Positions 58,365 through 64,000 of a stretch of 64,000 bases of DNA are shown one piece after another. Position 1 is the first letter of the stretch, and each line of letters starts with the position of its first letter. The notes under the pieces were generated by a model, which did not search any database, had not been told where the DNA came from, and saw only the letters and a program-made list of their open reading frames with translations. Origin of the DNA: Edaphochlamys debaryana (taxonomy: Eukaryota > Chlorophyta > Chlorophyceae > Chlamydomonadales); contig JAEHOE010000091.1 in the NCBI GenBank assembly GCA_016858145.1, forward strand, positions 62,001 through 126,000, read 5' to 3'. The position numbers were made by a program, and so were the translations under genes.

Positions 58365-61300
58365 TGGAGGAGGGGGAAGGGGGGGAAGGGGGACTGGGGA
58401 TGGAGGCTGCGGAAGTGGTGATGGGCCGAGGGCAGATGAGGGTCGTCGTTATGGGAGGGCAGGTATGAAGGACTCACGCCATCTTTCCGGCTGTCTGAAG
58501 CACCAGTCCCTCCGGTCCCCCCTTTCCCCCTCCCACACCCCACCCCCCACCCCCTACCCCCTACAGATCAAGAAGGCCCTGACCCCCGCCCTGGAGATCC
58601 CGGTGCCCCCCGGCACGGTGGTGAAGCGGAGGGGCAGCGGCGCGCTGGTGGGGGAGCTGCTGCAGCCGGGTGGGTGGAGGGGGGGGAAGGGGGAGGGGGG
58701 AGGGGGGAAGGAAGGGGGGTGGGGGGTGAAGGGGAGAGGAAGGCGAGGGGGAGGGGGAGGGGGGAAGACGGAGGCCCCAGATATGTGTCTAGCATCCCGA
58801 GGGGCTCAGGGGGCCAGCTCGCAGGGTCGCGAAAGCCATCGTGTCACTCCCCCCTCCCCCCTAACACTTCCTCCCCCCGCTTCCCCCCCTTCCAGGCGAG
58901 CGTCTGGTGGTGGTCCGCGGCGGCGAGGGCGGTCGGGGCGTGATGGCCCCCTCCAAGCAGGGGGCGGGGGCGCCGCGGCGGGGGCGCGAGGCCAAGGAGG
59001 CCAAGCAGGCGGCGGTGAGGGGGGGGGGAAGGGGGAAGGGGTCCGTGCTGTCACCGGGGAGTGGGAAAGGGGGTTGGATGCTGATGCCAGCGACCAGCTT
59101 CTGACATCGGTCTACCTCCCCCCCACTCAACCCGCACTTCTTTCCCCCTCCCCCCCTCCCCCTCTTTCCCCCCCCCCCCAGGCCAAGGGTGTGGAGGTGG
59201 TTGAGGCCACCGACGAGGCCTGGCGCAGCGACGCCCGCGGGCGGCCCGGCCAGCAGGTGTCGCTGTGGCTGCTGCTGCGCGTGGCGGCGGACGTGGGGCT
59301 GGTGGGGCTGCCCAACGCGGGGAAGAGCTCGCTGCTCAAGGTGGGGGTGTGTGAGGGGGGGGGGGGCTGACACCTGACCGAAGGGCTGCGTTTGTGCCGT
59401 CGAGGTGATGCGGGGAAACAACCGATGGCTGGCCTGCAGGGCGCTAGACACGGATGGCCCCCTTCTCGGCCCCTGACCTCACCGCCATCCCTCCCCACCC
59501 CCCACCCCTCCCCCCAGGCCCTCACCCGCGCCACCCCCGCCATCGCGTCCTTCCCCTTCACCACGCTCATCCCCAACCTGGGGGTCATGCAGGGGGGGCA
59601 GGGGCAGGGGGGGCAGGCGGGGCCGCGGGGCGACGAGGGCCCGCGGCCCGTGCTGGCAGACCTGCCCGGACTGATCGAGGGTGAGCGGGGTGTCGCCCCA
59701 GGGGTGGGGGTGGGGGGTAGTGTTTCTGTGGAGCAAGAGGCGAGGGGTGAGGAGGAGTAGGAGGGGGCAAGGGGGAACGCGTGAGGGGGGGGTCATGTCA
59801 TTGCTGAACAGGAGCCAGGGTTTAGGATGGGTATCATTGCGGGCGGTGGAGTGGGTCTGGGGTGGTAGCCGTCCTCTTGAACGGCTCCCCTTGGGGCGGG
59901 CACAGGAATAGGAATAGGAAGCCCTATTAAGTCCGCCAGCTCCCCGCCCCCCCTTCATCCCGCCCCCCAACCTACCCCCTATCCCGCTCCCCTCCCCTCC
60001 CCTCACCTCCACCCCCCTCAACCCCCGTCAACCCCACCCCCAGGCGCCCACAAGGGCCGCGGCCTGGGCCGCACCTTCCTGCGCCACCTGCGCCGCACTC
60101 GGGCGGTGCTGCACGTGCTGGACGGGGCGGCGGGGGACCCGGCGGGGGACTACTTCGCGGGTGGGGTGGGGACGGGGTGGGGTGGGGGGCTTGGGTGCAT
60201 GTGGGCGGGCGGTGCATTGCGGGAAAGGTAGTGAGGCGCGAGCCTGCGACCCGGCTGTGGGGCTCGGCTGTGGAGGCAACCTCGGGTGTGCGGGCATTGG
60301 GCGAGGTGTGTGTTTCGCCCACGCGCCTCCCCCGCCCTGACACCCCCCTCCGCCCCCTCCCCCCCTGCCCCCCAGTCCGCGAGGAGCTGCGCATGTACAA
60401 CCCCGACTACGTGGCCCGGCCCCACGTGGTGGCGCTCAACAAGGCCGACCTGCTGCGGGAGGGCGCGGGGGCGGAGGGGGCGGAGAAGCGGATGGAGGAG
60501 CTGGTGAGGGCGGGGGGGACGGTGAAGGGTTTGTAGGGGGGGGGAAAGGGGAGTAAGTGGGCGGTGCACAGGGCGCACCTGGCTTGGGGCTCAGCCAGGG
60601 GAGAAGGGTGGCAGGAGTGCGGGTGGCAGCGGAGGCCGCGCAGGGCGTGGCCTGGGGTGGTCGTGGTTGTGACGGCCGGCGCAGGCCCAGCCCACCCCAA
60701 CCCCCACTCGCCAGCCCCGGGGCCCTGTACCAAATTCTCGACCCCACACCGCCCACCCTAACCCCCTCCACATCCCACCCCCCAGGTGGCCGCCGTCCGC
60801 GCCGCCGCCACCCGCCAGGCGGCGGAGCACGGGGCCCAGGGCTGGGAGGGGCCCGCGCCCCGCCCCCCGCTGGAGGTGGTGGTGTGCAGCGCTGCCAGCG
60901 GTGAGGGGCGTTGGGGCTTGGGGGGTGGAGGGAGGGGTGGAGGGAGGCAGAGGTGAGCTGAGGGGTGCAGGAGCCTTGGGGTACGAGCACCGTTGTCACG
61001 CGGCAGGCGGAGGGGCTGCGTAGAAGGCTCCGGGTGTTGCGTGCGCGGGCACATGTGCGCTGCGAGTTCAGCGGCCAAACCCCACTTGCGCGACCCAGCT
61101 ATCAAGGGAAATGCTCGGCGCCGCTCGTTTCGCGCTGTCGCTTCGTTCCGTAAGTCGCCGCGGACGTGGCAGCACTTGCGTCGGCAGAGCGTGAGGGGCT
61201 GTACGGGCAACGTGAGGTGCCTCGCCCCAGGGCGTGCCTCGCCTCCGGGCCCCGACTTGTTCAGGCGAGGCCGCTCGGCCTGCAACTTGATTATAGCTTA

Positions 61301-62653
61301 CAAGTGCCCACAAGCCACCTGCGCCGCGCCCAACCCTACTCGCACGCAGCCGATTGGTCGCCCGCTTGCAGACCCACAAGCTTCGCACTGGCCCTGTAGA
61401 GCTCTTGTGGTTGTGCCTCACAGCAGCTACTGCTACGTAGCTACTAGCTGCACTACAGCATGCTGCCGGTACCCTAGAGCGGCTGAACCCCACCCCCCGC
61501 CCCTATCCCCGCCGGCCCAGGTGAGGGCCTGGAGCAGCTCTCGGCGGCCCTCCAGAGGGCGCTGCGGGCCCAGGACCGCCCGGGCCCGGCCCAGGCCCAG
61601 GCCCAGACCCGCGTGCAGGCCCGCCGCGCCGACGCCCCGGCGGAGGCCCGGCGCAGCGCAGCCGCCGTCGCGCCCGCCGCCGCCAGCCGCCAGGCTGTTG
61701 CCACGACCCCGGCGGCGGCGGCGCCAGCAGCCTCCGCCGGCAGCTCCTCGGATGACGCCGCCAGCACCAGCGGCGGCGGCAGTGGCGGCGGTGGGCTGGC
61801 GGCGATCCTGGCCCGCCGCGCCGCCGCCAAGGCCGCCGGCACGCTGCGGACCGACGGCCCACCGCCGCCGCCGCCGCCAGGCTGGGACGAAGGCCTAACC
61901 GTGCCCTCACGTGCCGCCCGCACCGTGAGGTCAGGGCCAGCGATGGGCGCCGGCGTTGCCGTTCCCCTGGCGGCGGCGCTGACGGCGGCGGCGGCAGCGG
62001 CGGCCAGCTCCAGCGGCGGCACGGGCAGCGCGTCGGCGCTGGCGGCGGCGGTCTCTGAGGCGGCGGCGGCGGGCGACGTCGGCAGCGAGGCGGCCATCGC
62101 GGCGGCGGCGGCGGCGCCGGGCAACGAGGCCCTGGCGGCGGCGCTGGCGGCGGCGGCGGCGGCCGGCGGCGCCGGCAACGAGGCTGCGGTGGCGGCGGCA
62201 TTCGCGGCGGCGGCGGCGGCTGACCCCGACGGCATCTCGACGGAGGACGAGGAGGCGGGGCACGGCTGGTCGGCCTGGGAGGAGGGCGAGCTGGGGTCCC
62301 CCTCGGCCAGCGGAGGGGAGGAGCCGGACTCGGAGCTCGAGGCCCAGGCGCGGGCGGGCGGTGCGGTGCGGCTGGCTTCGGCGGCGGTAGCGGCGGCGGC
62401 TCGGGGGGCTGCGGGTGCGTCTGCGGCTGCGGGTATGGAGGGTGCGGCTGGGGAGTTTGATGACGAGGAGGACGGGGAGTGGGTGGAGGTGGAGGAGGGC
62501 GAGTGGGAGGAGTGGGAGGAGGGGGCCGACGGGGCGGAGGCGGCGGGGGGTGACGAGGAGGGGCTGGTGGCCATGGCCCCCTCGGACGACCCGGACGCTG
62601 CGCTGCTGGGGCTGAGCACGGAGGAGCTGCTGGCGAGGGAGGCGGAGTGGTGA
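56025..62653 (+). CDS. obgC: Obg/CgtA-family GTPase, plastid type
   Basis: Exons: 56025-56244, 56994-57044, 57415-57463, 57682-57794, 58075-58319, 58567-58669, 58896-59014, 59182-59340, 59518-59680, 60044-60160, 60376-60503, 60786-60900, 61521-62653. They total 2,715 nt, 904 residues plus TGA. Residues 1-70 look like a chloroplast transit peptide. The Obg fold follows, with its glycine-rich loops ([50 protein letters not shown]). Then the G domain: G1 GLPNAGKSS (about 342-350), G2 FPFTT, G3 [17 protein letters not shown]4 NKAD (about 468), G5 SAASG. ObgC binds plastid ribosomal RNA and is needed for plastid ribosome maturation. The C-terminal 375 residues are Ala-rich with acidic patches and end [10 protein letters not shown] see no usual OCT domain. 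Exon 5 carries an Ala/Gly/Pro insertion after the first Obg loop. Intron 12 is the longest (620 bases). Confidence 0.97.
58328..58363. repeat. 36-base G homopolymer in Obg intron 5
   Basis: An uninterrupted run of 36 G begins eight bases after the donor GTGTGTGC. It is the longest of many G runs at intron starts in this window. Its length may be uncertain in any assembly. Confidence 0.95.
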
Positions 62654-64000
62654 GGGGGGGTGGAGGAGGGGGGGGAGGGGGGGTGGGGCAGGGGCAGGGC
62701 AGCATAGGGAAGGGGCTGGGTGGAACGGGGGGGGTGAGGTGGGACGTAGACTAGGGGAAGGGGTCGGACAGGAGGAGGAACGCGGAAGGTTCGCGCACGG
62801 ACGACGATACTTTCGTTTGGGGTGTCCGTGGGCCCCCGGCGGCCTCCACCGCGCCGTTTCTGGTTGCTCCCACCCCTGGTGGTGCCGCGCTGCCACACAC
62901 CCTACCGAGGGGGGGGGGGTTGCACTGGCGGCCTGACAGTGACAGGCCGCTCGGGGGGCTCGGGTCTTAGCAGGCCGTGTGGTTGAGGCAATGTGGGGTG
63001 GCTGTGCTCAGTCATGTGGGGATAAGGAGTGCGAGGGCGGCGCCATGGCTGGTGCGTGAGGAGGCGTGGCTGGTACTCCCCGCAGCGACGAGGTCTGTAA
63101 CCGCAGCACCGCACACGAGGCTCCGGCGAATCGCCAGGCCCCACTGCCCTCTGAGCCCGCAGCTGACTAAGTCGCACCGGGGCGGCGGGGCCTGGCTCGG
63201 GACTGCCGGGGGGGTCTATGCTCGCAGGGGCCGTGCAGCGTAGCCAGGGTGACCACGACGTGGGGTGCAGCTGATGGCAACGACGGAGGGGTGGAGGCAA
63301 TGTGCAACCGGACGCCGCGGACAGATGGGTCACCCGGCTCTGCGCAGCTGCCCATCACGCACCGTCACACACTCGCACGGCGGGCAACCGCACCGCGCCT
63401 GGGCCTGCAACCGACTGCAACCCACCGCCGATGCCTAGCGCCCAGCCCTGGCCTCCAGCCAAACAGAGGCGGGGTTTGACGAGAAGAACGTGGCACGAAG
63501 CCGCATCGTATAGGTGAAGTAGCCGCGCACGAGACGGGCATGTCGACACCCTGAGCTGCAAAGGGGACCCCGTGAGGGTTGAAATGAAAGTGCTAAAGCG
63601 CAGCCTCCAGTGCACTGGCTGCGGGGCAGCGCAGGCCGGCCGGCGTGCCTGGTGCCGGTTGGGTCCTGCGGGAGGCGCCAGCCCTTCTCTGACCGAAGAA
63701 GCGTGGCGGCGAGGGTCCTAGCCCATAGCGCCCACCGCGTCGGGCTCGGCCCCAGCATTCCCGTTCCCCCCCAATCGCCGGGGCTCCCTAGGCGTGTGTT
63801 GGTGAGACGCTGCCGTTCCCCTCCACCCCGAGTGCTCTCCAGTGCCCGATATCGGATTTGGGAGGGGGGGGGGATCATAGCCCCCGCGTGGTGCACAAGC
63901 TACGGAAACTATGTAGCACCTCACGGAGCGGTGTCGGGCGGCTGGCGGCACCCAGTGCAGGACGACCGGCGAACACATGCTGCGTGAATGTGTGAGCGCA
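62654..64000. other. 3' flank of Obg and unassigned right end
   Basis: A TGTAA motif, the usual green-algal polyadenylation signal, lies at 63096-63100, about 440 bases after the Obg stop; it could mark a long 3'-UTR. I find no exon chain or RNA gene in the remainder. Confidence 0.45.

Noticed and set aside
1..64000. Prokaryotic-style features: operons, ribosome binding sites, CRISPR arrays, insertion sequences, phage
   Set aside because: Genes are intron-rich and eukaryotic throughout; the repeats are tandem micro- and minisatellites without spacers.

Overview
This looks like nuclear DNA of a chlorophycean green alga; I cannot resolve the genus. The DNA is very GC-rich. Genes are split into many short exons that rejoin in frame across GT-AG (occasionally GC-AG) introns. 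The gene content is typical of such algae: a gametolysin-type (M11) protease with a QExxH zinc site, pherophorin-like Ser/Pro-Lys/Arg hinges, SRCR domains, an ammonium transporter and plastid-targeted GTPase and nuclease genes. No prokaryotic operons, CRISPR arrays, rRNA or convincing tRNA genes are present. Exon models were built by hand from splice sites, phase and protein family knowledge.

Layout. 146-1136 (-): 5' part of a plastid HAD/CbbY-like hydrolase that runs off the left edge. 2653-11219 (-): large secreted mosaic protein (signal peptide, Pro-rich hinge, M11 protease, PAN-like, long Pro-rich hinge, two SRCR, two PAN-like repeats) with one apparent homopolymer frameshift. 13355-20901 (-): 21-exon ammonium transporter. 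23535-24327 (+): small single-TM protein. 26607-33027 (-): Golgi-type membrane glycosidase resembling GH42, with a 23-copy minisatellite in one intron. 33824-38006 (+): Golgi-type protein with an O-fucosyltransferase-like half and a DxD glycosyltransferase half. 40957-41166 (-): paralogue of the small TM protein. 42689-45180 (-): membrane-anchored SAM methyltransferase. 45649-48924 (+): TrmB-like tRNA (guanine-N7) methyltransferase with Ala/Gly-rich insertions. 50478-50900 (-): 65-residue coiled-coil protein. 52159-55627 (-): YacP/Rae1-type NYN-domain protein. 56025-62653 (+): plastid Obg GTPase. The last 1.3 kb holds nothing I recognise.

Three head-to-head pairs share short intergenic regions: the glycosidase and the glycosyltransferase fusion (about 0.8 kb), the SAM methyltransferase and TrmB (about 0.47 kb), and YacP and Obg (about 0.4 kb). 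Partners in two pairs have related jobs: cell-surface glycan handling in the Golgi, and plastid ribosome-associated functions. Nearly every intron starts with a G-rich stretch and ends with a C-rich stretch on the sense strand, so intron ends are mutually complementary.
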